Shown: in pieces, positions 1 to 9,043 of the stretch
Layout of the letters: each line of letters opens with the position of its first letter
How positions within the stretch are numbered: position 1 is the first letter of the stretch
DNA from: Bacteroidetes/Chlorobi group bacterium MS-B_bin-24
Lineage (GTDB): Bacteria > Bacteroidota > Ignavibacteria > Kapaibacteriales > UBA2268
Direction: 5' to 3'
Length of the DNA: 52,080 bases
Assembly (NCBI GenBank): GCA_003731685.1
Contig: RCNO01000001.1
Span: forward strand, 1,262-53,341
Notes under the pieces: generated by a model
Database searches by the model: none
The model's input: the letters and a program-made list of their open reading frames with translations, nothing else
What the model was told of the DNA's origin: nothing
Position numbers and translations under genes: made by a program

Positions 1-2574
1 GTAATTGAAGATGCAAATTCTCCCAACACTCCAAATACTCCAACTCAAGACCAACCCCAAATTTTCGACAAGTCGAAAATCCGTATCATCAATCTTGGAC
101 CTGTTGTGAATTGGAAAGGTTTGGATTATGCACCTACTATTAGCGCCGATGGCAAGACCCTTTACTTTGTCTCCAACAGGCCAGGTAGTAAAATTAATCC
201 CAAAACCGACAAGCCCAGCCACGATTTTTGGGCAACGAAAAAGAATGACCGGCTCGACACAATTTTCTTCAAGCCCTTCAATATTGATACCACAACCATC
301 TGGGGATATCAAGGTGTAAATACACCCGAAAACGAAGGCGTTGCATCAATTGCCGCCGACGGGCAAACACTTTATTTCACTGCTTGCAGTCGTCCCGACG
401 GATTTGGTGATTGCGATATTTACAAAACAACAATTGAAGGAGATAAATGGAGCCGTCCTTACAATCTTGGTCCAAATGTAAATTCTAAATACTTCGATGC
501 CCAACCATCTATTGCCCCAGACCAAAGCAGGCTGTATTTCGTTTCCACACGCCCGGGACCAAATTCCGATGGAAACAACGAAAATTGGGACAATATGGAC
601 ATTTGGTATTCTGATTTCGACCCCGAAACCGAAGAATGGCTCCCGGCAAAAAATCTAACTGAAATTAATACACCTGTCCAAGATTGCGGTCCTTTTATTG
701 CTGCCGATAACCAAACTCTGTTCTTTTCGTCTAAAGGACACCAACCTAATTATGGTGGTCTTGATTTTTACGTAACTCGTTACGACCCTGTCACTAAAAA
801 ATGGTCAAAACCTGAAAACCTTGGAATTCCATTAAACACACCTCAAGATGACCAATTCATAACGCTACCAGCATCGGGCGATGTGTTATATTTCTCTTCT
901 CGTAGAAAAGACATTCCCGGTTATCAGGGCGACTTCGACATATTTATGGCTTTTGTGCCATCTTATTTCCGTGCGGTAGTCGTAAAAACCACAGTAATTG
1001 ATGAATGTAGTGGCGAAAATATTCCAGCAATTGTTACTATCAAGAGTCCAATCATTAATCGTGTCGTTGTCGATACTTTGAAAGCAACCAGAACGGAAAT
1101 TGATTTCGTTGTGTCCAATACTGATTACGGGGACCCACGAGATTCAATTAAATTTGTAAATCTTGAAATAACCGCAGAAAATCCCAAGTATGGCAAAACA
1201 ACTAAGATTGTTCGCGTAGACAAGCCAAAACCAACGACGGACCCAGAAGAAGCCAAAAAGTATGCAGATGTTATAAATGTTGTCATTCCGCTTGGTCAAC
1301 GCCCAGTTATTGGTGCAGAAATTGAAGAAGCAAAATATGTTGCTGAAAACAAAAAAATCAAGCCGGAAATAGCGAATTTCCGTGGTTTGGTAATGGAACA
1401 ATTCCAAACTTGGGACCTTTATCCACTGCTTAATTATGTTTTCTTCGATGCTGGTTCCTCTAAAATTCCAGACCGTTACATTCTATTCAAATCTCCTGAC
1501 GACAAATTCAAAAAGGCATTTACAGACACTACTATTCGTGGCGGAACTTTAGAAAAATACTATCATATTCTCAACATTTACGGCTACCGGCTCAACAAAT
1601 ACCCTGAAGCCAAAATCGAGATTGTTGGCTGCAACGATGGTAAAACCCCCGAAGAAAAGCGACCCAATCTTTCGAAAGAACGAGCCGAAGCAGTTTTCAA
1701 ATATTTGCGTGATGTTTGGGGCATTGACGAAAAACGAATGAAAATCACCGTTCGGAACCAGCCCGCTGTTGTTTCCAACCTTAATGACTCGCTGGGTATC
1801 GTCGAAAATCGTAGAGTAGAAATACTTTGCAACGACTGGAACATTATGAAACCAGTCTTCGATAAAGACCCAAAGACTTTCCCGCAACCAGAAACAATGA
1901 ATTTCACTCTGAAAAATGGAATCGAAGATGCTCTTGTCAAGGCTCGTAGAATCGAAGTGAAACGAGGCGGTCGAGAATGGAATACTCTAAAAGACATTGG
2001 TGTTGTCGAAAATAAATATACTTGGGACTGGAAGAGTTCCGAAGGCGAGTATCCAAAAGATGAGGTTCCATTCACGGCTCAATTAATTGTCACAACGATT
2101 AACGATAAAGAATGCTCTAGCGACCCAATTATGATTCCCGTTATGCAAGTAACAACTGAACAGAAAAAAGTCGATATTCAAAAGGGAGCGAAAGATAGTA
2201 CAATCGAACGATACAGTTTGATTCTATTCCCATTCGACCGTTCCGATGCAGGTCCAATCAACGAAAGAATTATGCGAGAATATGTTTACAACAGAGTTCT
2301 TCCAACCTCCTATGTTGAAGTTGTAGGACACACCGATGTTGTTGGCTTATATGAGCACAATCAAGCACTTTCCGAACGAAGAGCGACCACAGTTTACAAT
2401 GGGATAATGCAACAAACAAAGGGTAAAGTTGGATATATTAACAAACGCGGTGTTGGTGAAGATGAGCCGCTCTACGATAACTCATTGCCCGAAGGTCGAT
2501 TCTACAATCGAACTGTTCAAGTGATAATCAAAACTCCTGTTGAATCTTGGGAACAATTGGGCGGCGGAAAATAA
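1..2574 (+). CDS. PD40-repeat protein with two OmpA-like domains (5' end cut by window)
   Basis: The reading frame is open from base 1, so the gene starts before the window; the GTG at 106 in the ORF track is only the first internal start-like codon. The N-terminal half holds five PD40/TolB-like propeller repeats, each with a core like ADGKTLYFVSNRPG or APDQSRLYFVSTRPG and an acidic D-x-D-I/F-Y ending. A linker with beta-rich character follows. Two OmpA C-terminal-like domains then follow: one around LSKERAEAVFKYL with a VENRRVEI end, and one with VEVVGHTD, LSERRATTV and NRTVQV. OmpA domains bind meso-DAP in peptidoglycan, so an outer-membrane or periplasmic anchoring role is likely. In T9SS bacteria this architecture resembles PorE-type proteins, but that assignment is inference. 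Transcription probably ends at the hairpin at 2612-2646 inside ruvC. The family is sure, the exact role is not. Confidence 0.88.
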   Translation, partial: VIEDANSPNTPNTPTQDQPQIFDKSKIRIINLGPVVNWKGLDYAPTISADGKTLYFVSNRPGSKINPKTDKPSHDFWATKKNDRLDTIFFKPFNIDTTTIWGYQGVNTPENEGVASIAADGQTLYFTACSRPDGFGDCDIYKTTIEGDKWSRPYNLGPNVNSKYFDAQPSIAPDQSRLYFVSTRPGPNSDGNNENWDNMDIWYSDFDPETEEWLPAKNLTEINTPVQDCGPFIAADNQTLFFSSKGHQPNYGGLDFYVTRYDPVTKKWSKPENLGIPLNTPQDDQFITLPASGDVLYFSSRRKDIPGYQGDFDIFMAFVPSYFRAVVVKTTVIDECSGENIPAIVTIKSPIINRVVVDTLKATRTEIDFVVSNTDYGDPRDSIKFVNLEITAENPKYGKTTKIVRVDKPKPTTDPEEAKKYADVINVVIPLGQRPVIGAEIEEAKYVAENKKIKPEIANFRGLVMEQFQTWDLYPLLNYVFFDAGSSKIPDRYILFKSPDDKFKKAFTDTTIRGGTLEKYYHILNIYGYRLNKYPEAKIEIVGCNDGKTPEEKRPNLSKERAEAVFKYLRDVWGIDEKRMKITVRNQPAVVSNLNDSLGIVENRRVEILCNDWNIMKPVFDKDPKTFPQPETMNFTLKNGIEDALVKARRIEVKRGGREWNTLKDIGVVENKYTWDWKSSEGEYPKDEVPFTAQLIVTTINDKECSSDPIMIPVMQVTTEQKKVDIQKGAKDSTIERYSLILFPFDRSDAGPINERIMREYVYNRVLPTSYVEVVGHTDVVGLYEHNQALSERRATTVYNGIMQQTKGKVGYINKRGVGEDEPLYDNSLPEGRFYNRTVQVIIKTPVESWEQLGGGK

Positions 2575-2575
2575 C

Positions 2576-3130
2576 CTACTGAGAAATTACCCTTTCTGGA
2601 TTCATTTGAACGAACTCCCTCCAATTTCGGGGGGAGTTCCTTTTTGTATTTAGATTAACTTTTCGAGAGATATGGCAAAGAGCAACAGCAAGTGCATCTG
2701 AAATATCTGTCGTTTTATTTTTCAAATTAACATCAAAAATGCTTTCAACCATATATTGAACACTTTTTTTCGTGGCACCACCTCTGCCTGTTATTGCAAG
2801 TTTAATTTCCCGTGGTGAATACTCAAAAACAGGAATGTTTCGATTTAGCATCGCAAGTTCAACAACGGTTTTCGCTTGGGTCAATTTCATCAACGATTGA
2901 GGGTTCTTGGAATAGAATTGGGACTCCACTGCCGTTTCGACTATATCGAAATAATCCAGCAAAGAATTTAACTCATCATAAATAAATTTAAGTTTATCGA
3001 GGAAATGGAATTTATCTTTGAACTTTGGTCTTATTAATCCTACTTTAATTATCTTAGGGGGAAAGCCTTCGAAATCAACTATTCCAAAACCACATTTAAC
3101 CGAACCGGGGTCAATTCCAAGAATTAACAT
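2576..3130 (-). CDS. ruvC: Crossover junction endodeoxyribonuclease RuvC
   Basis: RuvC is the dimeric resolvase that cuts Holliday junctions symmetrically after RuvAB branch migration. The 184-residue product has the usual length. It opens with MLILGIDPGS, giving the first catalytic Asp (D7); AVESQF supplies the Glu (E69), and TDISDALAVA supplies the two C-terminal acids (D142, D145), completing the RNase H-fold DEDD site. The ATG overlaps the yebC stop by one base (TGATG), so translation is probably coupled to yebC, a common pairing. The stop lies one base beyond the convergent upstream gene, and the last 20 or so codons double as that gene's terminator hairpin. ruvA and ruvB are not in the window. 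Confidence 0.96.
   Translation of the reverse strand: MLILGIDPGSVKCGFGIVDFEGFPPKIIKVGLIRPKFKDKFHFLDKLKFIYDELNSLLDYFDIVETAVESQFYSKNPQSLMKLTQAKTVVELAMLNRNIPVFEYSPREIKLAITGRGGATKKSVQYMVESIFDVNLKNKTTDISDALAVALCHISRKVNLNTKRNSPRNWREFVQMNPERVISQ
2612..2646 (+). terminator. Rho-independent terminator for the PD40/OmpA gene, inside ruvC coding
   Basis: The stem GAACTCCCTCC / GGGGGGAGTTC has 11 pairs with one G-U, a six-base loop and is followed by CTTTTTG on the + strand. It lies wholly within the 3' coding end of the convergent ruvC gene. No T run follows it on the minus strand, so it should work only on + transcripts. Confidence 0.75.
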
Positions 3131-3891
3131 CAGTTTTGTTCTTTTTCCAGTTGAGAGAGAACCTCATCAGTAAATTCATAATTCCCATACACATTCTGCA
3201 CATCGTCGAGTTCTTCCAATGTATCGAAGAATTTCAAAACTTTACGCGCAGCTTCAATGTTATCTATTTTAACAGTAGTTTTCGGGATATATTCAAATTT
3301 AGATTCCAAAATCTTGAACTTCTTATCCTCGAAATACTTTTGGCAAGCAACCATATCTTCGAATGCACAAATAACGCGAGTTCGTTCTTCATCGTATTCC
3401 ATATCTTCGCAACCTGCTTCCAAAATATGTTCGAGCATTTGCTCTTCGGTCAAACCTTGTGGGTCGATATAAATCACTCCCTTTCGAGTAAAGTTCCACA
3501 TAACGGAGCCGGGCTCGCCAATACTCCCCCCAAGTTTGTTGACCTCTGAACGAATCAATGGATAAGTTCTATTTCGATTATCTGTAATTGCTTCCAGAAT
3601 AACAGCAACTCCTAAAGGTGCATAGCCTTCGTAGATAACTTCCTCGTAGTTTTCACCTTGGATTTCCCCTGTACCTCTTTGAATAGCCCTTTTAATATTC
3701 TCCATAGGCATATTTTCGGCTTTGGCATTTTGTATAGCAAGCCTCAAACGAGGATTAGCCTCGGGGTCGCCTCCGCCCTCGCGAGCCGCAATGGTTATTT
3801 CTTTTGCTAAACGGGTAAACAATTTCCCACGTTTTGCGTCTTTTGCTGCTTTTTTGTGCTTAATATTTGCCCACTTGCTATGCCCAGACAT
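3130..3891 (-). CDS. yebC: YebC/PmpR (TACO1) family protein
   Basis: The product has 253 residues and begins MSGHSKWANIKHKKAAKDAKRG, the hallmark N-terminus of the YebC/TACO1 family. GEPGSVMWNF in the middle and the acidic C-terminal domain also match over the whole length. Members were first named as transcription regulators; more recent work on YebC and TACO1 points to relief of ribosome stalling at proline-rich stretches. From the sequence I can support the family only. It is the first gene of a yebC-ruvC pair with a one-base stop/start overlap. A TAATTTTG octamer upstream (3926-3933, minus strand) may be its -7 element. Confidence 0.95.
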   Translation of the reverse strand: MSGHSKWANIKHKKAAKDAKRGKLFTRLAKEITIAAREGGGDPEANPRLRLAIQNAKAENMPMENIKRAIQRGTGEIQGENYEEVIYEGYAPLGVAVILEAITDNRNRTYPLIRSEVNKLGGSIGEPGSVMWNFTRKGVIYIDPQGLTEEQMLEHILEAGCEDMEYDEERTRVICAFEDMVACQKYFEDKKFKILESKFEYIPKTTVKIDNIEAARKVLKFFDTLEELDDVQNVYGNYEFTDEVLSQLEKEQN

Positions 3892-3925
3892 AACAAATTC
3901 CCTTTGTTTTAAACTTTTAAATATG

Positions 3926-3933
3926 CAAAATTA
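3926..3933 (-). promoter_or_regulatory. Candidate -7 element for yebC-ruvC
   Basis: On the minus strand the octamer reads TAATTTTG, fitting the Bacteroidota -7 form TAnnTTTG and identical to that of the tRNA promoter. It lies 35 bases before the yebC ATG. I see no TTG at the right -33 spacing, so support is partial. Confidence 0.35.
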
Positions 3934-3986
3934 CTAAATTTATGATTTCTTAGGAAATAGTTTCGAGTAGGAAAAATACCAAATCG

Positions 3987-4017
3987 TTTGTCATATCATT
4001 GATTTTTATTAATTTTG
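3987..4017 (+). promoter_or_regulatory. Bacteroidota-type promoter of tRNA-Pro
   Basis: TTTG (3987-3990), a 19-base spacer and TAATTTTG (4010-4017) match the TTTG-N19-TAnnTTTG consensus of the Bacteroidota primary sigma factor. A start site some six bases downstream would fall just before the first base of the tRNA at 4030, which supports the assignment. Confidence 0.72.
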
Positions 4018-4029
4018 CATTCGAGTATA

Positions 4030-4104
4030 CGGCGCGTAGCGCAGCCTGGTTAGCGCACTACTTTGGGGTAGTAGGGGTCGCCAGTTCGAATCTGGCCGCG
4101 CCGA
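4030..4104 (+). tRNA. tRNA-Pro (anticodon GGG)
   Basis: A full cloverleaf can be drawn over 75 bases. The acceptor stem is CGGCGCG/CGCGCCG with A73, and the D arm is GCGC/GCGC. The anticodon stem CTACT/AGTAG encloses loop TTGGGGT, giving anticodon GGG with G37. The variable loop has five bases, and the T arm GCCAG-TTCGAAT-CTGGC is standard. The GGG anticodon reads CCC and CCU proline codons; G37 and A73 are usual for bacterial tRNA-Pro. The CCA end is not encoded. The gene stands alone on the + strand between two minus-strand units. Confidence 0.96.
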
Positions 4105-4105
4105 C

Positions 4106-4147
4106 AAAAATCAAAAGGGGCTTCTTTCGAAGCCCCTGATTTTTTTC
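4106..4147. terminator. Bidirectional terminator between tRNA-Pro and the Ig-repeat adhesin gene
   Basis: The stem AGGGGCTTC / GAAGCCCCT with loop TTTC is followed by GATTTTTTT on the + strand. On the minus strand the same stem is followed by TTTGATTTTTG. It therefore fits ending both the tRNA transcript and the minus-strand gene whose stop lies at 4162. Confidence 0.85.
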
Positions 4148-4161
4148 AGAACCTATTCCAA

Positions 4162-7100
4162 TCATCGAATAATGATAAGTTTCTTGCTCAATTCAACACC
4201 GTTAAATCGCAACTTGTAAACGTAAACACCATTTGTTAAATTCAAATCCTCGGTGTTAACAACAACTCGTGTGGTGCCCTTCGATGCAAAGCCATCGTAA
4301 AGCTTAACAAGTGAACCGCCCAAAATATCTGTCAACAAAAGCTCAACTTTTCCATCGTCGGGAATTGTAAAGGTAATAATAGCAGAGTTTGTCATCGGGT
4401 TTGGAACTGCATCGCCAAGAATGACTCCATCAACAGCATCTGTAACACCGGCAATTTGTTTGAATGTAACGGTCACAACAGTGTTATTGGAACGAACCTG
4501 ACCACAATCATTCGAAACAACGCAATAGTAAGTTCCAGCATTATCGGTTGTAACATTATCAATAACTAAAGTCGATTGATTAGCTCCAGCAACCTGTTGA
4601 TTATCCTTGTACCAAGTATAACTCAACGGCTGAGTACCTTCGGCTTCGACACTAATGGTTAAGGTTTCGCCAGCGTTAAGGTTAATCGATGCAGGGGGCT
4701 GCTGAGTAATTGTTGGCTTAACTTTGACAACTAATTGTGCTGGGGCAGAATTCTTTGTATAACCCGTTGGCAAAAGGGTTAATACCACATCGTAATTACC
4801 AATATCGGATGTGTTAATATTAGATATGGTTAACTTCGAGGTTCGAGCGCCGGAAATTCTGCTATTATCCTGCAACTCCACACCATCTTTGCGCCACTGA
4901 TAAGTCAATCGAGTTCCACCAGTAAAGTTAGCCTGAACATTAAACTCGACCGTGGTTCCTTCGCAAGCATCAACTGATGAGGGCTCTCGGAGGATTGTTA
5001 TCTCGGGAGCCGAAATAGTAAATCCTCGTGCAGTATCGGAACCACAAAGACCTTCGACAACCACCCAGTAATCCGAACCGAGGTCAGAGGCTTTAATGTC
5101 ACGAATCGTTAGATAATTCGAGTGCGAACCCGATATTCTATCGTTATCTTCAAGCAATTGATTTCCACGATACCACTGTATTTTGACTTCGTCAGTCGGA
5201 GGAATTCCATCAACATTTGCATCGAAATCGAAGGTTGCAACACTACCCAAAGTTACGATTTGAGATTTGTTCGCTCGCGTAATCTTGGTCTTGGAATGTG
5301 CATAGATAAGCACTTCATCAGAGTAAACATCGACGACACCTCGGCAGTCCTGAATTGTCAATTTGCAGCGATAAACTCCTGAATTATCGAATTTAATATT
5401 GGAAACAACAAGCACAGGAGATGTTGCCGTTGGATTATCGGTAATATCGACTCCATCCTTTTGCCATTGATGTTTCAAAACGACGCCCTCTGTTACAACA
5501 TAAACCATAACATCTTCGCCAGCGCAAACAGATTGGGGTTGCGGTTGTTCAACAATTCGGAACAGAGGCCATACGGTAATGTCTATTTGGTTTGAAGCAA
5601 CAGGTTCGCCCGTTGGGTAACAAGCTTGTGAACCATAAACAAGAACTCGATAGGAGCCACTCATAGATGGGTCGGCAAGACGGAACTCCAATGTCCTTTG
5701 ATTTGCAGTTGGGAATTTGTTTAAATCAAGGTCAGTCCAAGTTCCTCCGATAAGCTTTTGCCACTTAAATCCAGTTATCGTTCCCGTAGCCGAAGTAGTT
5801 AAAGTGAAATTATCGGTCTCGCAAATGTTTGCCGGGTCTTTATCGCAGGAAACTATATTATTTTTAACCGTTTCCGTAACATCAACATAAGCAGGATTCG
5901 AGGCAACTTGAGATGGTCCGCAGTTCCCAGGTCCATAAATAACTACTCGATAATAACCCGCTGCTGACTGTGGATTAGCAATTGGTTGCACTAAATTTGG
6001 ACCATTGGCTCCCGGAATGTCTACCCAAACATTTGGATTATTTGCGTCTCGTTTCTGCCATTGCCATCCAGTGATAGTTCCATCGGAAACAACACTTAAA
6101 TTTATTGTTGGATTAAAATCTGCACAAATCGATGTATTCGCTGGATGGTTCAAAATAACAATTGGAGACTCAACTTTAAGAAGTTTATCGGGAGCTATAG
6201 TCGACTCCCCAAAGAAGGAAATCTTGCACCCATAGTTCGCCGAATCACTTTGAACAAGTGAGTTGAAAACAAGTGTCTGATTTGTCTGGTTTTGAATGTC
6301 ATTTGAATTCTTTGTCCATTGATACGCAAATGCAGGATTTGTTACGCTTCTTGAAATTCCATCCATATAACCCGTAATACTCGGATTCGCTGTCAATGTC
6401 ACTGAGCCATTTTTGCAATAAACCGCCAAACTGGGATTCAGGGTAATTCCAGCAGAAAGAATTGGCCTTACCTCATCACACCCAATGGTAACATTGCTTG
6501 TTCTTCGTGTTTCATTGTCGAAGTCAGTTGAAATTCCGCTTAATGCCGGAGCCAGAAATCTATTGTCTCCAATATTGCTACCAGTCAGGTGCAAATCATC
6601 ATTTCCAAGGAAGTAAGGCTGAAGATTTATGGAGTTTCCATCTCCACCAGAAGAACTTCTCCAATCTGATAAAGTTGTTTTATCGGCTCCATAATAACCA
6701 AGAATTCCATAAGTTCCAGAAACATAATAATCGTTGTAATTGATTGTTGAGAAGGTAAATCCAGAAGGTACATAGATGGCATACATCTTGCTTCCAGAAA
6801 TGTTACTTCCCAGACTATTAACAAATATATTGTTACGCAAATCTGTCCCCGTGACAGAGGTTGTGGTAATTAAAAGGCAAGCACTCATACTTGCAGATGA
6901 ACCAACATTTGCTTGATTTCCATACATATTTATAGTATTGTGATAAATTTTGTAATTCGTACCGCCAGCAATTCTAATTCCAAATGGATTATATGTCGTG
7001 CTCGAAACGCTATAATTCATAGTATGAAGGTCGGAAATCATATTGTTCGCTATCAAAATATTCGAATTGCCTGTTGAAGAAGCAATATTAATTCCGTAGG

Positions 7101-8955
7101 CACCCCAACCACCAGAAGATTCTTGATAAATTCCGTAAATCTTGTTTCCAACAATTTGTGCGTCTTGGCAATAAGAGCTCAATTCAATTCCAGCCAAATT
7201 TGTTCCATCGGTTCTTTTGATATTGTAAATTGTATTTCCTTTGATTTGAACTCCTTGAGCATATTGTGAAATGTAAATCCCACGATAGCCGATATAATCG
7301 GAGGAAACATCGCCACCAATGATGTTATTCAAAATTTTCAAGCTATCAAGATTCCCACCAGAAACACCATGGGAGTAAATTCCGTAATAAGCACGTCGAA
7401 CGACATTATTCTGGATAGTTACATAGTCGTTATCGCCCCCATAGATGTAAATTCCATAACTTCCAGTTTGAGATGGTGATGTATATGAATTACCAATCCC
7501 ATAGAAATTACAATTTTGCACTTTAACATTTACACAGCCAGCACCAATTCCAAGGGAATAAATCATTAACGCTGCACCAGAGGTTGCAGTAGTTGCATCA
7601 TTTCGGATTGTAAGATACCTACCGCTACCACCAATACTACCATCAATAACAACTCGGTCTGCACCATAAAGAATTACAGTACCGGTTGAGGGATAGGAAC
7701 CATAAATTGTTCGGCTGCCACCACTGGGCTTAATTGTCAATGTATAACCGCTTCCACCATATTCAGTCCATTGCCCAAGCGTAGGAGGATTTGTAGCAGT
7801 CTCATTAATATCAGTCATTATCAACAATGTAACATTTCCCTTCATTCCGAAGGTATTAATATCGGCAAATGCATCAGTAAGTGTGGGATAGTATTGCCCC
7901 GTACCAACCGCATATGTCCCAATTCTCGGACCACGAATTTCCCTGGCTCCCGAGGGATTTGTTACCGAAGGAGTATAGTTATTTGAACCAATCGAAAAGC
8001 CGGTGCATTGTGCATCGACAAAGTTCCCTTCCGTAGCCGAAGATGAAATATCGTAAACGAGCCAGAAGTAATTAGTTCCAGCCTGTAACTGTTGGGAACC
8101 AGTAAATGTCATCGTTCCCGAAGGATTATTGATGGTTGAACCAAATTGCGTTGTCGTTGAAAATGTGGTCGATGTTCCAGTGTAATACACTTTTGCACTT
8201 GCAATATCCGATACATTCGTCGTTCCGGTTGTATTAAATGTAATACTTGTTAGGCTTAATGGGTTGGCAGCACCCTGCATAGTTACTTCCAAACGAATTA
8301 TTGGTTGATTTGTAAACCCTATACCCACAGGACCGATGACTTGGGAAGTAGTTGAACTCGAATAACTCATTACATTGGGATAAGCATCATAACAAACGTC
8401 ATCAATATACATATCATTACCGTAACCACTATAGGCTTGGAAGATTATATAATTCGTGCTACCGTTAAAAGAGGATGGAATACTGTAAGTAAATTGATAC
8501 CATCCTGCTGTGGAATAATAACGATGTACAGCCCCTAATCGGGTAGCCCCTGTTAAGCTTGGAGATGTATTGACCCAAACGATAACACTATCGGGGCTTG
8601 AAGAATAACCGGGGTCCCTGTACATCCAGAAACTAACAGTAGGAGTATTTGAACCTCTTTGAGACCAATCGATTTGTGGTGTTACCAAAATAGCACTGGA
8701 ACCAGTAGTAGCAGACCAAGAATAATACCCTGCCATTCCTGCACCCGAATGAGTGGAAGCAGATGGATAGCGACCTGCGGTCAATCTTTGCCAATTATAT
8801 GAACCGGAAATAATCGAAGCAGTCCAACCGGTTGGGGGAAATGTGGTACCATCAAAAGATTCACAGTAAGTAATTGCAAGCGCAGGCAAACTAAAAGAAA
8901 ACAATGCAAAAATGGTTATTAGAATAGCAATTGATAAATAATTGTGCTTTTTCAT
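4162..8955 (-). CDS. Giant T9SS-secreted adhesin: beta-helix plus seven Ig-like domains
   Basis: The product has 1597 residues. A signal peptide (about 1-28, MKKHNYLSIAILITIFALF...) leads into a jelly-roll/choice-of-anchor-J-like region (30-195), beginning YCESFDGTTFPPTGW. A second beta-sandwich-like segment follows to about 340. Next is a long right-handed parallel beta-helix (about 345-830), with repeated VTIQNN, IKGNTIY and IVGNKIYGI turns. About seven Ig-like repeats of 85-100 residues follow (830-1505), most with a W in YQW or KWQ and a late D-x-G-x-Y. The last 80 residues (GDAVPNPMTNSAIITF... to KLIIIR) form a T9SS type A sorting domain, so the protein should cross the outer membrane and sit at or leave the surface. 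GAGG lies six bases before the ATG. An adhesion or sugar-binding role is inference. Confidence 0.9.
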   Translation of the reverse strand: MKKHNYLSIAILITIFALFSFSLPALAITYCESFDGTTFPPTGWTASIISGSYNWQRLTAGRYPSASTHSGAGMAGYYSWSATTGSSAILVTPQIDWSQRGSNTPTVSFWMYRDPGYSSSPDSVIVWVNTSPSLTGATRLGAVHRYYSTAGWYQFTYSIPSSFNGSTNYIIFQAYSGYGNDMYIDDVCYDAYPNVMSYSSSTTSQVIGPVGIGFTNQPIIRLEVTMQGAANPLSLTSITFNTTGTTNVSDIASAKVYYTGTSTTFSTTTQFGSTINNPSGTMTFTGSQQLQAGTNYFWLVYDISSSATEGNFVDAQCTGFSIGSNNYTPSVTNPSGAREIRGPRIGTYAVGTGQYYPTLTDAFADINTFGMKGNVTLLIMTDINETATNPPTLGQWTEYGGSGYTLTIKPSGGSRTIYGSYPSTGTVILYGADRVVIDGSIGGSGRYLTIRNDATTATSGAALMIYSLGIGAGCVNVKVQNCNFYGIGNSYTSPSQTGSYGIYIYGGDNDYVTIQNNVVRRAYYGIYSHGVSGGNLDSLKILNNIIGGDVSSDYIGYRGIYISQYAQGVQIKGNTIYNIKRTDGTNLAGIELSSYCQDAQIVGNKIYGIYQESSGGWGAYGINIASSTGNSNILIANNMISDLHTMNYSVSSTTYNPFGIRIAGGTNYKIYHNTINMYGNQANVGSSASMSACLLITTTSVTGTDLRNNIFVNSLGSNISGSKMYAIYVPSGFTFSTINYNDYYVSGTYGILGYYGADKTTLSDWRSSSGGDGNSINLQPYFLGNDDLHLTGSNIGDNRFLAPALSGISTDFDNETRRTSNVTIGCDEVRPILSAGITLNPSLAVYCKNGSVTLTANPSITGYMDGISRSVTNPAFAYQWTKNSNDIQNQTNQTLVFNSLVQSDSANYGCKISFFGESTIAPDKLLKVESPIVILNHPANTSICADFNPTINLSVVSDGTITGWQWQKRDANNPNVWVDIPGANGPNLVQPIANPQSAAGYYRVVIYGPGNCGPSQVASNPAYVDVTETVKNNIVSCDKDPANICETDNFTLTTSATGTITGFKWQKLIGGTWTDLDLNKFPTANQRTLEFRLADPSMSGSYRVLVYGSQACYPTGEPVASNQIDITVWPLFRIVEQPQPQSVCAGEDVMVYVVTEGVVLKHQWQKDGVDITDNPTATSPVLVVSNIKFDNSGVYRCKLTIQDCRGVVDVYSDEVLIYAHSKTKITRANKSQIVTLGSVATFDFDANVDGIPPTDEVKIQWYRGNQLLEDNDRISGSHSNYLTIRDIKASDLGSDYWVVVEGLCGSDTARGFTISAPEITILREPSSVDACEGTTVEFNVQANFTGGTRLTYQWRKDGVELQDNSRISGARTSKLTISNINTSDIGNYDVVLTLLPTGYTKNSAPAQLVVKVKPTITQQPPASINLNAGETLTISVEAEGTQPLSYTWYKDNQQVAGANQSTLVIDNVTTDNAGTYYCVVSNDCGQVRSNNTVVTVTFKQIAGVTDAVDGVILGDAVPNPMTNSAIITFTIPDDGKVELLLTDILGGSLVKLYDGFASKGTTRVVVNTEDLNLTNGVYVYKLRFNGVELSKKLIIIR

Positions 8956-9001
8956 AAAAACCTCAATTTTTATTTAACAAACAAAACCTGATATGCAAGT
9001 A

Positions 9002-9032
9002 CAAAAATACAAATTTTTCATTAAAAAACAAA
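9002..9032 (-). promoter_or_regulatory. Bacteroidota-type promoter of the Ig-repeat adhesin gene
   Basis: Read on the minus strand, TTTG (9032-9029), a 19-base spacer and TATTTTTG (9009-9002) match TTTG-N19-TAnnTTTG. A start near 8996 would leave a leader of about 40 bases with GAGG before the ATG at 8955. Confidence 0.6.
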
Positions 9033-9043
9033 AAAACATTTAT

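Noticed and set aside
1584-2075. 163-residue minus-strand ORF
   Set aside because: It is a shadow of the PD40/OmpA gene, Ser/Phe-rich with no domain, and antisense to a clear protein domain.
106-2574. Start of the PD40/OmpA gene at GTG 106
   Set aside because: The same frame is open back to base 1 and no start context is seen; the gene is cut by the window.
4162-8955. Tandem DNA repeats within the adhesin gene
   Set aside because: The Ig-like and beta-helix repeats are visible in the protein, but the DNA copies are too diverged to call nucleotide repeats.
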